Source of the DNA: an uncultured Oscillospiraceae bacterium
GTDB taxonomy: Bacteria > Bacillota > Clostridia > Oscillospirales > JAAYXM01
Direction of reading: 5' to 3'
Assembly: GCA_934446465.1 (NCBI GenBank)
Contig: CAKSEF010000049.1
Coordinates: 1-13,035, forward strand
DNA length: 13,035 bases
This document shows positions 1 through 7,640 of this stretch, one piece after another. The position numbers and the translations under genes are program-made. How positions within the stretch are numbered: position 1 is the stretch's first letter; each line of letters starts with the position of its first letter. The notes under the pieces were generated by a model. It was not told the DNA's origin, did not search any database, and worked only from the letters and a program-made list of their open reading frames with translations.

Positions 1-118
1 TATGTACGGTAGACTTCGAAATATAAAACTTCTTTGCCGCCTCGCGTACCGTGCTTTTGTTTTCTATTACGTAGTGTGCAAGCTCAACAGCCCGCTCTTC
101 AATATATGTATTTGCCAC
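1..118 (-). CDS. spoIIID: Sporulation transcriptional regulator SpoIIID, N-terminal part (runs off the window)
   Basis: Small DNA-binding regulator of mother-cell gene expression during sporulation. Reading the minus strand from a GTG at 118 gives 39 codons before the window ends. The protein begins VANTYIEERAVELAHYVIEN (GTG would be translated as Met) and reaches VREAAKKFYISKSTVH, which closely matches the SpoIIID N-terminus and its helix-turn-helix, where the family has TVR..AK.FGVSKSTVHKD. The GTG start is supported by an AAGGAGG ribosome site (132-126) seven bases upstream; the ATG at 143-141 is out of frame. The family is about 80-95 residues, so roughly half is present. The gene is divergent from the pduL-like gene and has a sigma-E-like promoter, as expected for spoIIID. 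Identification is confident although the rest of the gene is unseen. Confidence 0.9.
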   Translation of the reverse strand, partial: MANTYIEERAVELAHYVIENKSTVREAAKKFYISKSTVH

Positions 119-142
119 CCGAAAGCCTCCTTCCGTACCTCA

Positions 143-171
143 TTTATATGACGTCCACGGAAGGTTTATTC
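143..171 (-). promoter_or_regulatory. Sigma-E-like promoter for spoIIID
   Basis: On the minus strand GAATAAA (171-165) and CATATAAA (150-143) are separated by 14 bases. This resembles the sporulation sigma-E pattern, about kmATATT, 14-15 bases, then CATACAhT. The -10 differs at two positions. Known Bacillus spoIIID is transcribed by sigma-E, so the match sits in front of the expected gene. The predicted transcript would start near base 136, only a few bases before the ribosome site, giving a very short leader. Confidence 0.5.
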
Positions 172-253
172 CCCGCCCTCTCGGACTGCTGCGGTTTTGA
201 CTTAAGTTTTATTATATTTTCTGCTTTTTTCCTGTTTTTTTGCACTCAACGTC

Positions 254-287
254 TTGAAGTCGTTCGCATTTTGTGGTAAATTATAAT
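254..287 (+). promoter_or_regulatory. Putative sigma-A promoter for the pduL-nitroreductase unit
   Basis: TTGAAG (254-259) and TAAATT (277-282) are 17 bases apart, and TG at 274-275 makes an extended -10. A perfect TATAAT also occurs at 282-287 but has no good -35 at the normal distance. Either could be the real -10. The rest of the 119-324 gap holds the spoIIID promoter and an AT-rich stretch; I see no gene in it. Confidence 0.5.
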
Positions 288-324
288 GGCAAGTTTATAT
301 TATAATAAGAAAGGTCGAATAATA

Positions 325-903
325 ATGGAAAATTTCAAAGTTCTTGTTGAGACCTCCTCGCGCCACGTCCATGTTACGAAAGAGGCTTTAGAGGTTCTTT
401 TCGGAAAGGGTGCCGAGCTTCATGTTAAACGTGAGCTCTCTCAGCCGGGGCAGTTCCTCTCGGAGGAAAAGGTTACTCTCGTAGGCCCGAAGCGTTCAAT
501 AGCAAACGTTTCGATTCTCGGCCCCGAGCGCAGTGCTACTCAGGTTGAAGTTTCCCTTACGGACGCACGCACACTCGGCGTTTCCGCTCCTATCCGTGAG
601 AGCGGTGATGTAAAGGGCAGTGCTGCGGTTAAGCTCGTAGGCCCCGCAGGCGAGCTTGAGCTCACAGAAGGTGTTATCGCCGCAAAACGCCACATACATC
701 TCACACCCGCAGAGGCCGACAAGTACGGATTTAAGGACAAGGAAATTGTATCGGTTAAAATCGACAGCGAAAGAGCTCTCACGTTTGACGAGGTCGTTAT
801 CCGCGTAAGCTCAAGCTATGCTCCCGCAATGCACGTCGACACCGATGAATCCAACGCAGCCGCACTTGCCGGAACCGTTTACGGCGAAGTAATAAAGAAG
901 TAA
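325..903 (+). CDS. pduL: PduL-type phosphate acyltransferase (phosphotransacylase)
   Basis: Predicted to interconvert an acyl-CoA (acetyl- or propionyl-CoA) and phosphate with acyl phosphate plus CoA. The 192-residue protein has the duplicated PduL architecture: SSRHVHV at 11-17 and AKRHIHL at 120-126 supply the paired metal-binding histidines, with TQVEVSLTDAR (72-82) and AMHVDTDESNA (169-179) as further family motifs. The start at 325 is preferred over the in-frame ATG at 286: it gives the normal family N-terminus, it has AAGG at 311-314, and the earlier ATG lies inside the promoter. The protein begins almost directly with the catalytic fold, with no N-terminal microcompartment-targeting extension, and no shell-protein genes are in view. 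Beside a PFOR gene, a housekeeping role in making acetyl phosphate is likely (inference). Exact acyl specificity cannot be read from sequence. Confidence 0.9.
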   Translation: MENFKVLVETSSRHVHVTKEALEVLFGKGAELHVKRELSQPGQFLSEEKVTLVGPKRSIANVSILGPERSATQVEVSLTDARTLGVSAPIRESGDVKGSAAVKLVGPAGELELTEGVIAAKRHIHLTPAEADKYGFKDKEIVSVKIDSERALTFDEVVIRVSSSYAPAMHVDTDESNAAALAGTVYGEVIKK

Positions 904-907
904 GACT

Positions 908-1474
908 ATGAATTTTTATGATTTAGTCGAAAAGAACCGCTCATACCGCAGGTTTGACGAAAGCTTTGAAATATCCCGCGACGAGCTTCTGACCCTTTGC
1001 TCCTACGCAAGGATTACCCCGAGCGGAGCGAACAGACAGTTTTTTAAGTTTCGTCTTGTTTCCTCACGCGAGGAATGTGAAAAGGTTTTTCCGCACCTTA
1101 AGTGGGCGGGATATATTTCCGACGGTCAGCCGAAAGAAGGCGAGCGTCCGAGCGCATACATAATAATCGCAAACGATAATTCACTCGGAACGGGAAACGC
1201 CATGGACGTCGGAATCATGGCGCAGACGATTCTTCTTGCGGCGTCTGAGCGCGGGCTCGGCGGATGTATGATAGGAAGTCTCAGCCGAAGCTCCGTTAAG
1301 AATGTTCTCGGTATTCCCGAAAACTTCGACATATCTCTTGTGATTGCTTTGGGAAAGCCTGTTGAAAAGGTCGTTCTCGAAACTGCCGAAAACGGCGATA
1401 TAAAATATTGGCGCGATGAAAACCGCGTCCATCACGTTCCAAAGCGTCCGCTTGACGAGCTTATAATAAAATAA
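908..1474 (+). CDS. Nitroreductase-family FMN-dependent oxidoreductase
   Basis: Flavoprotein of 188 residues expected to bind FMN and use NAD(P)H or another donor to reduce an unknown substrate. RSYRRF at 11-16 is the N-terminal phosphate-contacting arginine motif; PSGANRQFFKF (38-48) is the usual S-x-x-N-x-Q region; ERGLGGCMIGS (114-124) is the conserved glycine-rich stretch near the C-terminal half, followed by LGIPENFDISLVIALGKP, typical of the family. The start lies four bases after the upstream pduL-like stop and has only a weak AAGAAG ribosome site, so translational coupling is likely and the two genes probably share a transcript. Substrate is unknown; 'nitroreductase' is a family name, not a proven activity. 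Confidence 0.85.
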   Translation: MNFYDLVEKNRSYRRFDESFEISRDELLTLCSYARITPSGANRQFFKFRLVSSREECEKVFPHLKWAGYISDGQPKEGERPSAYIIIANDNSLGTGNAMDVGIMAQTILLAASERGLGGCMIGSLSRSSVKNVLGIPENFDISLVIALGKPVEKVVLETAENGDIKYWRDENRVHHVPKRPLDELIIK

Positions 1475-1513
1475 TGCCGTTTAAGTGTAATATTTTCGCA
1501 TAATTTTGCTTTT

Positions 1514-1538
1514 CCCGTCAAACTACTGTTTACACGGG
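1514..1538. repeat. Imperfect inverted repeat overlapping the PFOR -35 box
   Basis: CCCGT (1514-1518) pairs with ACGGG (1534-1538) and AAAC (1520-1523) with GTTT (1528-1531) around a TACT loop, with one unpaired base on the left and two on the right. It covers the TTTACA -35 element at 1529-1534. No T-run follows, so it does not look like a terminator. An operator is possible; I recognise no known regulator site. Confidence 0.35.
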
Positions 1539-1557
1539 GACGGCAAAGTGATAGAAT
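1529..1557 (+). promoter_or_regulatory. Sigma-A promoter for the PFOR gene
   Basis: TTTACA (1529-1534), a 17-base spacer, then TAGAAT (1552-1557), each one base from consensus. TG at 1549-1550 adds an extended -10. It lies 38 bases upstream of the PFOR start, so PFOR is probably transcribed on its own as well as by any read-through from the nitroreductase gene. Confidence 0.7.
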
Positions 1558-1595
1558 AATCTATTAGAGAACAAATCAAGGAGGAAAAAAATAAA

Positions 1596-4500
1596 ATGGC
1601 AAGAAAAATAAAAACCATGGACGGTAATACTGCTGCCGCTCATGTGTCCTATGCCTTTACGGACGTCGCCGCCATCTACCCGATTACCCCGTCTTCGGTT
1701 ATGGCAGACCTCTCCGACCAGTGGTCGGCTTCCGGAAGAAAAAACATCTTCGGTCAGGAAGTAAAGGTTATGGAAATGCAGTCTGAGGCCGGTGCGGCAG
1801 GTGCTGTCCACGGTTCTCTTGCGGCAGGCGCTCTCACAACGACGTTCACAGCGTCTCAGGGCCTGCTCCTTATGATTCCTAATATGTACAAAATCGCAGG
1901 TGAGCTTCTCCCGGGCGTAATTCACTGCTCCGCTCGTGCGCTCGCAAGCCATGCACTCTCGATTTTCGGTGACCATTCAGACGTTATGGCATGCCGTCAG
2001 ACAGGTTTTGCAATGCTTGCTTCCACGAACCCGCAGGAAGTTATGGACCTCGGCGCGGTAGCTCATCTTTCGGCTATCGAGGGTCGTGTTCCGTTCCTTC
2101 ACTTCTTCGACGGTTTCCGCACAAGCCACGAAATCCAGAAGATTGAAATCTGGGACTATGACCAGCTCGCAAAAATGCTTGATATGGACGCTGTCCGCAA
2201 GTTCCGCGAGACGTCCCTCAATCCTGAGCATCCTGTCCTTCACGGCTCGGCTCAGAACCCGGATATCTTCTTCCAGGCGAGAGAAGCCTGCAACACATAT
2301 TACAATAACATTCCTGCCGTTGTTGAAAAGTACATGGAAAAAGTCAACAATGAGCTCGGAACCGATTATAAGCTCTTCAACTACTACGGTGCACCCGATG
2401 CCGAGCACGTTATCGTTGCTATGGGTTCTGCCTGCGATACGATTGAGGAGACAATCGATTACTTAAACTCAAAGGGCGAGAAGCTCGGACTTGTAAAAGT
2501 ACGCCTTTATCGTCCGTGGGTTGCCGAAAAGTTTGTTGCCGCACTTCCCGAGACTGTCAAGAGCATCGCTGTTCTCGACCGCACAAAGGAACCCGGCGCA
2601 CTCGGCGAACCGCTCTATCTCGACGTTGTTGCCTCCGTTAAGGATACAAAGTTTGCAGATGTCAAGATATGCGGAGGACGTTACGGCCTCGGCTCGAAGG
2701 ACTTCTCTCCGGCTTGCGTCGTAGCTACTTACGAGAACCTCAAATCCTCTTCCTCGAAGAACCCGTTCACGGTCGGCATCGAGGACGACATTACAAATCT
2801 TTCTCTCCCGCTCGGCGAGAAGCTCGACGTTACTCCGAAGGACATCATTTCCTGCAAGTTCTGGGGACTCGGTTCTGACGGTACGGTCGGCGCAAACAAG
2901 AACTCGATTAAGATTATCGGCGACCACACGGACAAGAAGGTTCAGGCATACTTTGCTTACGACTCCAAGAAGTCCGGTGGTATTACGGTTTCGCACCTCC
3001 GCTTCGGTGATTCTCCGATTAAATCGACATACTTCATCTCACGCGCCAACTTTGTCGCGTGCCACAACCCGTCCTATGTTGATAAGTACGACATGGTTCA
3101 GGATTTAACTCCCGGCGGAACATTCCTCCTCAACTGCGGTTGGGATTTAGACGAGCTTTCCGCACGTCTCCCGGGCGAAGTTAAGGCATACATTGCAAAG
3201 AACAACATCAAGTTCTACACAATCGACGGTATCCGCATTGCCCGCGAAATCGGACTCGGCGGACGCATCAACATGGTGCTTCAGGCAGCATTCTTCAAGC
3301 TTTCGGGCATTCTCCCGATTGACGAAGCTGTCAAGTACATGAAGGAAGCCGTTGTAAACACATACAGCCGTAAGGGCGAAAAGGTCGTTGCGATGAACCA
3401 TCAGGCCATCGACGAAGGTATCAAGAACATCGTCGAGGTTAAGGTTCCCGCGGATTGGGCAAACGCAACGGGCGATATCGAATATCCGACTCCGGATACC
3501 GACCGCAAGGACGTTGCAGACTTCGTAAAGAACATTATGCAGCCTGTCAACTCACAGCGCGGCGATTCGCTCCCCGTTTCCGCATTCAAGGATTCTGCCG
3601 ACGGCACGCTTCCGCAGGGTACTGCCGCATTTGAAAAGCGCGGTGTTGCGGTTGACGTTCCCGAATGGATTCCCGCAAACTGCATCCAGTGTAACCAGTG
3701 CTCGCTCGTCTGCCCGCACGCGGCAATCCGTCCGTTTGCGCTCAATGCCGACGAGGTTAAGAACGCACCTTCCGAAATGAAGATGAAGCCGATGATTGGC
3801 AAGGGCTGCGAAGACCTTCAGTTTGCCATGAGCGTTGACGTTCTCGACTGCCTCGGCTGCGGACTCTGCGCAGGCATTTGTCCGGCTAAGGAGAAAGCAC
3901 TTGTCATGAAGCCTCTCGATACACAGCGCGGCGAGCAGAAGGGCTTTGATTATGCCGTTAAGAACGTTGCTCCGAAGGAACTCCCCGTCAACAAGAACTC
4001 CGTCAAGGGCAGCCAGTTTGAGCAGCCGCTCCTCGAGTTCTCTGGCGCATGTGCAGGCTGCGGAGAAACTCCGTATGCAAAGCTCATCACTCAGCTCTTC
4101 GGCGACAGAATGTACATTGCCAACGCAACGGGCTGTTCCTCAATCTGGGGCGGCAGCGCACCGTCTACTCCGTACACGGTTAATAAGCAGGGACACGGCC
4201 CCGCATGGGCGAACTCCCTCTTCGAAGATAACGCAGAGTTCGGTCTCGGTATGAAGCTTGCTATCGACCAGAGACGCGAAAAGCTCGCGGCAGTTATCGA
4301 GCAGATTGCAAACGAATCACCCGATGCCGCCGTCAAGGCAGCAGCTTCCGATTGGATTGCAAACAAGGATGATACAAACGGTTCAGCAAAGGCTTCCGAC
4401 GCTCTCCTTGCCGCAATCGGCGAACCGAAGTGCGACCTTTGCAAGACGGTTGTTGAAAACAAGGATATGCTCAAGAAGAAGTCCGTTTGGATATTCGGCG

Positions 4501-5123
4501 GCGACGGCTGGGCATACGACATCGGCTTCGGCGGTGTTGACCATGTTCTCGCTTCCGGTAAGGACGTAAACGTATTCGTATTCGATACCGAGGTTTACTC
4601 CAACACAGGCGGTCAGGCTTCCAAGGCTTCGCAGATAGGTCAGGTAGCGCAGTTTGCCTCTAACGGTAAGTCGCTTGCCAAGAAGGACCTCGGCGCAATC
4701 GCAATGTCCTACGGCTATGTATACGTTGCACAGATTTCCATGGGTGCAAACCAGGCACAGTGCATCAAGGCAATAGCAGAGGCCGAGGCTTATCCGGGTC
4801 CGTCGCTCGTAATCGCTTATGCTCCGTGCATCAACCACGGCATCAAGGGTGGTCTTACGAACGCACAGTCCGAGGCTAAGAAGGCTGTTGAAGCAGGCTA
4901 TTGGCACCTCTACCGTTACGACCCGCGCCTTGTAAAGGACGGCAAGAACGGCTTCCAGCTCGACAGCAAAGCTCCGACAGGCAACTACCGTGAATTTATC
5001 GAGAATGAGACGCGTTACACATCGCTCAAGCTCAAATTCCCGGAGAGAGCCGAGAAGCTTTTTGAAAAGGCTGAGGAGAGGGCAAAGGAACGCTTCGAGA
5101 AGCTTTCCGAGCTTTCAAAGTAA
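1596..5123 (+). CDS. nifJ: Pyruvate:ferredoxin (flavodoxin) oxidoreductase, single-chain
   Basis: Oxidises pyruvate with CoA to acetyl-CoA and CO2, passing electrons to ferredoxin or flavodoxin; cytoplasmic and oxygen-sensitive. The 1175-residue chain has all domains of the fused homodimeric enzyme: the N-terminal pyrimidine-binding domain with AAIYPITPSS near 29-38, the middle domains, and a two-cluster ferredoxin insert with cysteines 696, 699, 702, 706 and 752, 755, 758, 762. The C-terminal thiamine diphosphate domain has GDGWAYDIGFGG from 969 and YSNTGGQ from 1001. The four cysteines for the proximal [4Fe-4S] cluster are 819, 822, 847 and 1078. Nothing essential is missing. An AAGGAGG ribosome site (1578-1584) precedes the ATG. 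Codon use leans strongly to AAG, CTC and GTT, suggesting high expression. Own promoter upstream and terminator downstream make it a separate unit. Confidence 0.97.
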   Translation: MARKIKTMDGNTAAAHVSYAFTDVAAIYPITPSSVMADLSDQWSASGRKNIFGQEVKVMEMQSEAGAAGAVHGSLAAGALTTTFTASQGLLLMIPNMYKIAGELLPGVIHCSARALASHALSIFGDHSDVMACRQTGFAMLASTNPQEVMDLGAVAHLSAIEGRVPFLHFFDGFRTSHEIQKIEIWDYDQLAKMLDMDAVRKFRETSLNPEHPVLHGSAQNPDIFFQAREACNTYYNNIPAVVEKYMEKVNNELGTDYKLFNYYGAPDAEHVIVAMGSACDTIEETIDYLNSKGEKLGLVKVRLYRPWVAEKFVAALPETVKSIAVLDRTKEPGALGEPLYLDVVASVKDTKFADVKICGGRYGLGSKDFSPACVVATYENLKSSSSKNPFTVGIEDDITNLSLPLGEKLDVTPKDIISCKFWGLGSDGTVGANKNSIKIIGDHTDKKVQAYFAYDSKKSGGITVSHLRFGDSPIKSTYFISRANFVACHNPSYVDKYDMVQDLTPGGTFLLNCGWDLDELSARLPGEVKAYIAKNNIKFYTIDGIRIAREIGLGGRINMVLQAAFFKLSGILPIDEAVKYMKEAVVNTYSRKGEKVVAMNHQAIDEGIKNIVEVKVPADWANATGDIEYPTPDTDRKDVADFVKNIMQPVNSQRGDSLPVSAFKDSADGTLPQGTAAFEKRGVAVDVPEWIPANCIQCNQCSLVCPHAAIRPFALNADEVKNAPSEMKMKPMIGKGCEDLQFAMSVDVLDCLGCGLCAGICPAKEKALVMKPLDTQRGEQKGFDYAVKNVAPKELPVNKNSVKGSQFEQPLLEFSGACAGCGETPYAKLITQLFGDRMYIANATGCSSIWGGSAPSTPYTVNKQGHGPAWANSLFEDNAEFGLGMKLAIDQRREKLAAVIEQIANESPDAAVKAAASDWIANKDDTNGSAKASDALLAAIGEPKCDLCKTVVENKDMLKKKSVWIFGGDGWAYDIGFGGVDHVLASGKDVNVFVFDTEVYSNTGGQASKASQIGQVAQFASNGKSLAKKDLGAIAMSYGYVYVAQISMGANQAQCIKAIAEAEAYPGPSLVIAYAPCINHGIKGGLTNAQSEAKKAVEAGYWHLYRYDPRLVKDGKNGFQLDSKAPTGNYREFIENETRYTSLKLKFPERAEKLFEKAEERAKERFEKLSELSK

Positions 5124-5132
5124 TATGAATCC

Positions 5133-5165
5133 AAAGAACGGAACGATTGCTCGTTCCGTTCTTTT
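5133..5165 (+). terminator. Rho-independent terminator after PFOR
   Basis: A perfect 13-base-pair stem (5133-5145 with 5152-5164) closes a six-base ATTGCT loop, and the 3' arm ends in a run of four T. It starts nine bases after the PFOR stop codon. Confidence 0.85.
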
Positions 5166-5215
5166 CTGCCCATTATGTTATAGAAAAAATATATTGTTCT
5201 TTTTTTAAAAAGCTA

Positions 5216-5244
5216 TTTACAAAATTAACCTCATGTGCTACAAT
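5216..5244 (+). promoter_or_regulatory. Sigma-A promoter for the MATE gene
   Basis: TTTACA (5216-5221) and TACAAT (5239-5244) are separated by exactly 17 bases, with TG at 5236-5237 as an extended -10. Each hexamer has one mismatch to consensus. It lies between the PFOR terminator and the MATE start. Confidence 0.75.
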
Positions 5245-5277
5245 ACTCAAACACTTTGAAACGAGAAGGTGTTTCGT

Positions 5278-6693
5278 ATGAACTTCGTCAGTGCTTTTCT
5301 CTCCCCCGAAAAACTGATTCCCGAAAGAAACCGACTCGGCGCGCTCCCGTCCATGAGGAGCGCGTGCAGTACTGTATTTAAAATGGCATGGCCGTCAGTT
5401 ATTGAATCGGTCATGCTTTCTGTTTGCAGTATGATGGATACGATGATGGTCGGCGTCGTGGGAACAAATGCAATAAGCGCAATAGGTACTTCATCCTCCC
5501 CGCGCCAGCTCATTCTCTCCTTTTATGCTGCGCTCAATATCGCCGTTATGGCAATCACCGCGCGCAGAATCGGCGAAGGCAACAATGACGGCGCGAATAA
5601 CACGATGCGCCAATCTCTCGTCTTCTCGCTGATAATATCAGTGCTTATCGCCATACCGTCATATATTTTTGCACCGTTTTTAATTCGTATGTGCAATGCT
5701 CCCGACGCCATCCTCGGCGATGCCGTTGCCTATCTCAGAATTTGGCTTATGGGTGTTCCTGTATGGGCGATTTCGGGTGTTATCAACTCGGCAAACCGTG
5801 CCGCCGGACGCACTAAAATCGTTATGGTTACGAATTTAGTGTCAAATGTTATAAATGTAATCTTTAACTATCTCCTCATCGGCGGAAATTTCGGATTTCC
5901 CGCTCTCGGCGTGAGAGGCGCCGCAATCGCCACATTTATATGTTTTGCCGTCCAGAGCACCATTGCCGTTTTCTCTGTTTTGAAGCGCGGACGCGTTCCG
6001 TATCTGGACCTTAAATCGAAGTTCACTTTCGACAGGGAAATATTCCGCTCGGTTAAAATAATTGCTCCGTCGTACTTTGCCGAACAGCTTGCGTTCTTCC
6101 TGTCCTCCCTCTTCTGCGTGCGCATAATCAACTCGCTCGGTAACGACGACGCATACGCCGCATATATGATAACCTGCACCCTGTATTCGCTTCTTGTCGG
6201 CGTCGCTTCCGGCTTTTCGGGTGCGGCAAGCGCGCTCGTCGGGCAGAACCTCGGCAGAAAACGGAGCGATGTTGCAGAGCTTGACATCAAAATCTCAATC
6301 GGCATGGCCCTCGCATTTTCGCTCATACTAATACTCGTCCTCGGAGTTTTCGGAGACAGCATAGTTTCCCTTTACGTTCCCGATAAAACGGCAGGCGCTC
6401 AGACTTTCTTCCAGGCGTGTATAATGACAAAAATCCTCGCGTGCTTTTCGTTTATAAGTATCGCGCTCGTAATTATTATAGGCGGACTCCGCGGTGCGGG
6501 AGACGTCAAGTTCGCCATGTTTGTAACCGTTGTCTGTATGTCAGTTGTCCGACCGCTGATGTTCTATATTCTATGCCATACTCCTCTCGGAGTTATAGGC
6601 TCGTGGATAGGTGTGGTAATTGACGAGTCAATAAGGACTGTCCTGTTCTATATTCGGTTCAGGCGCGGAAAATGGAAGAGTATACGCTTATAA
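5278..6693 (+). CDS. MATE-family multidrug/toxin efflux protein
   Basis: Integral membrane antiporter of 471 residues with about twelve hydrophobic helices, expected to export cationic drugs or metabolites in exchange for Na+ or H+. Family features include AWPSVIESVMLSVCSMMDTM in the first helix, the central loop where INSANRAAGRTKIVMVTNL links the two halves, and GGLRGAGDVKFAMF in the second half, which echoes the RAAGRTK motif of the first half as expected from the internal duplication. The ATG at 5278 is chosen over the GTG at 5269 because AGAAGG (5264-5269) sits eight bases upstream of it and overlaps that GTG. It has its own promoter and terminator, so it is not part of the flanking energy-metabolism units. 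Substrate cannot be predicted. Confidence 0.9.
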   Translation: MNFVSAFLSPEKLIPERNRLGALPSMRSACSTVFKMAWPSVIESVMLSVCSMMDTMMVGVVGTNAISAIGTSSSPRQLILSFYAALNIAVMAITARRIGEGNNDGANNTMRQSLVFSLIISVLIAIPSYIFAPFLIRMCNAPDAILGDAVAYLRIWLMGVPVWAISGVINSANRAAGRTKIVMVTNLVSNVINVIFNYLLIGGNFGFPALGVRGAAIATFICFAVQSTIAVFSVLKRGRVPYLDLKSKFTFDREIFRSVKIIAPSYFAEQLAFFLSSLFCVRIINSLGNDDAYAAYMITCTLYSLLVGVASGFSGAASALVGQNLGRKRSDVAELDIKISIGMALAFSLILILVLGVFGDSIVSLYVPDKTAGAQTFFQACIMTKILACFSFISIALVIIIGGLRGAGDVKFAMFVTVVCMSVVRPLMFYILCHTPLGVIGSWIGVVIDESIRTVLFYIRFRRGKWKSIRL

Positions 6694-6706
6694 TACACGC
6701 ATTTTT

Positions 6707-6742
6707 AACGGTCGCGGAGGCTTTTCCCCGACCGTTTTTTTT
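6707..6742 (+). terminator. Rho-independent terminator after the MATE gene
   Basis: AACGGTCG (6707-6714) pairs perfectly with CGACCGTT (6729-6736); a further GGA/TCC pairing is possible inside after one mismatch. T6737-6742 continues the T-run. It separates the MATE gene from the ATP synthase operon. Confidence 0.85.
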
Positions 6743-6753
6743 GCAAAATATGC

Positions 6754-6782
6754 TTGAAATATCAAAACAAAGGGACTATAAT
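6754..6782 (+). promoter_or_regulatory. Sigma-A promoter of the ATP synthase operon
   Basis: TTGAAA (6754-6759), 17-base spacer, perfect TATAAT (6777-6782). It is the closest to consensus in the window and lies 30 bases before the first operon start codon. The whole atp gene set can be transcribed from here; no other promoter is obvious inside the operon. Confidence 0.85.
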
Positions 6783-6812
6783 ATGTAGGTCATTTGAGAA
6801 AGGAGTCTTAAT

Positions 6813-7640
6813 ATGTCAAAGAGAAAGCGCACAGTAAGCGCCTTGATGTTTGGCATAACGGCAGTTTTGCTCCTTGTCGGAATCTTTCTCACACATTCGT
6901 CAGGTGAGGAGGAGAACATATCCGCCGTTATGCGAAGCGAGGTTCTTCACGACCTGTATAAGATAAGCCTTTTCGGCATAAAAGACGTAAACCCCGGTCT
7001 TATATCCGCATTTGCCGTAACGCTTATATTCTTTATCTTTGCGCTTACAGTACGCATATTTATTATTCCCCGCTTTAAGCTGATTCCCGGCAGGTTCCAG
7101 CTCTTTTTGGAGGAAGCCGTCGGAATGTTTAATCGGCTCGCCGTCAGTAACAGTCCCCATAGGAACGGGTTCCTCGGCGCATATGTGTTCACTGCCGGCG
7201 CGTATATATTCATAGGAACGCTCTTTGAGCTTTTCGGATTTCAAGCGGTATCGACGCAAGGCGCATCCGTGCCTCTTCCCGCTCCGCTCTCCGATATTAA
7301 CGGTGCGATATGTATGGGATGCCTTTCGTATCTCGTGATACTCTCCGGCGGGCTTATTGCAAACGGACTTCGCGGAGCAGGTCAGACGCTAAAGGACTTT
7401 TCACTGCCCATATCAATGAGCTTCCGCCTTTTCGGTGCTCTGCTTTCGGGCGCGCTCGTAACCGAGCTTGTGTATTATTATTTTTCGCTGAGTTTTGTGC
7501 TTCCGGTCATTGTCGGAGTGTTGTTTACGCTTCTTCATGCACTGATTCAGGCATACGTTCTTACTATGCTTACCGCACTTTTCTACGGCGAAGTTACAGA
7601 ACCGCGAAAAAACAAGAATAACGGAGGTCAGTCAAAATGA
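6813..7640 (+). CDS. atpB: ATP synthase F0 subunit a
   Basis: Membrane stator subunit that provides the two ion half-channels against the c-ring. The 275-residue protein has a hydrophobic N-terminal helix, a short outside-facing loop, then the usual helix bundle. PLSDINGAICMG (158-169) matches the family P-x-x-D-x-N segment. SFRLFGALLSGAL (203-215) contains the essential arginine (R205, equivalent to E. coli R210), and IQAYVLTML (245-253) supplies the conserved glutamine. The asparagine that normally follows in RLFGN is alanine here (A209), and the position of E. coli E219 is also alanine (A214). AAAGGAG at 6799-6805 supports the start. It is the first gene of the operon; no atpI precedes it. 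It overlaps atpE by four bases. Confidence 0.93.
   Translation: MSKRKRTVSALMFGITAVLLLVGIFLTHSSGEEENISAVMRSEVLHDLYKISLFGIKDVNPGLISAFAVTLIFFIFALTVRIFIIPRFKLIPGRFQLFLEEAVGMFNRLAVSNSPHRNGFLGAYVFTAGAYIFIGTLFELFGFQAVSTQGASVPLPAPLSDINGAICMGCLSYLVILSGGLIANGLRGAGQTLKDFSLPISMSFRLFGALLSGALVTELVYYYFSLSFVLPVIVGVLFTLLHALIQAYVLTMLTALFYGEVTEPRKNKNNGGQSK

Noticed and set aside
34..279. Plus-strand open frame of 81 codons
   Set aside because: It runs antisense through the spoIIID start and its promoter, has no ribosome site, and the minus strand gives a clear SpoIIID match.
286..324. Upstream ATG extending the pduL-like protein by 13 residues
   Set aside because: It overlaps a TATAAT box and lacks a ribosome site; family members begin near the ATG at 325.
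1530..1976. Minus-strand open frame opposite the PFOR start
   Set aside because: It runs across the PFOR promoter and N-terminal coding region with no family resemblance.
5868..6362. Minus-strand open frame of 164 codons opposite the MATE gene
   Set aside because: Codon-bias shadow; the plus strand encodes clear MATE motifs throughout.
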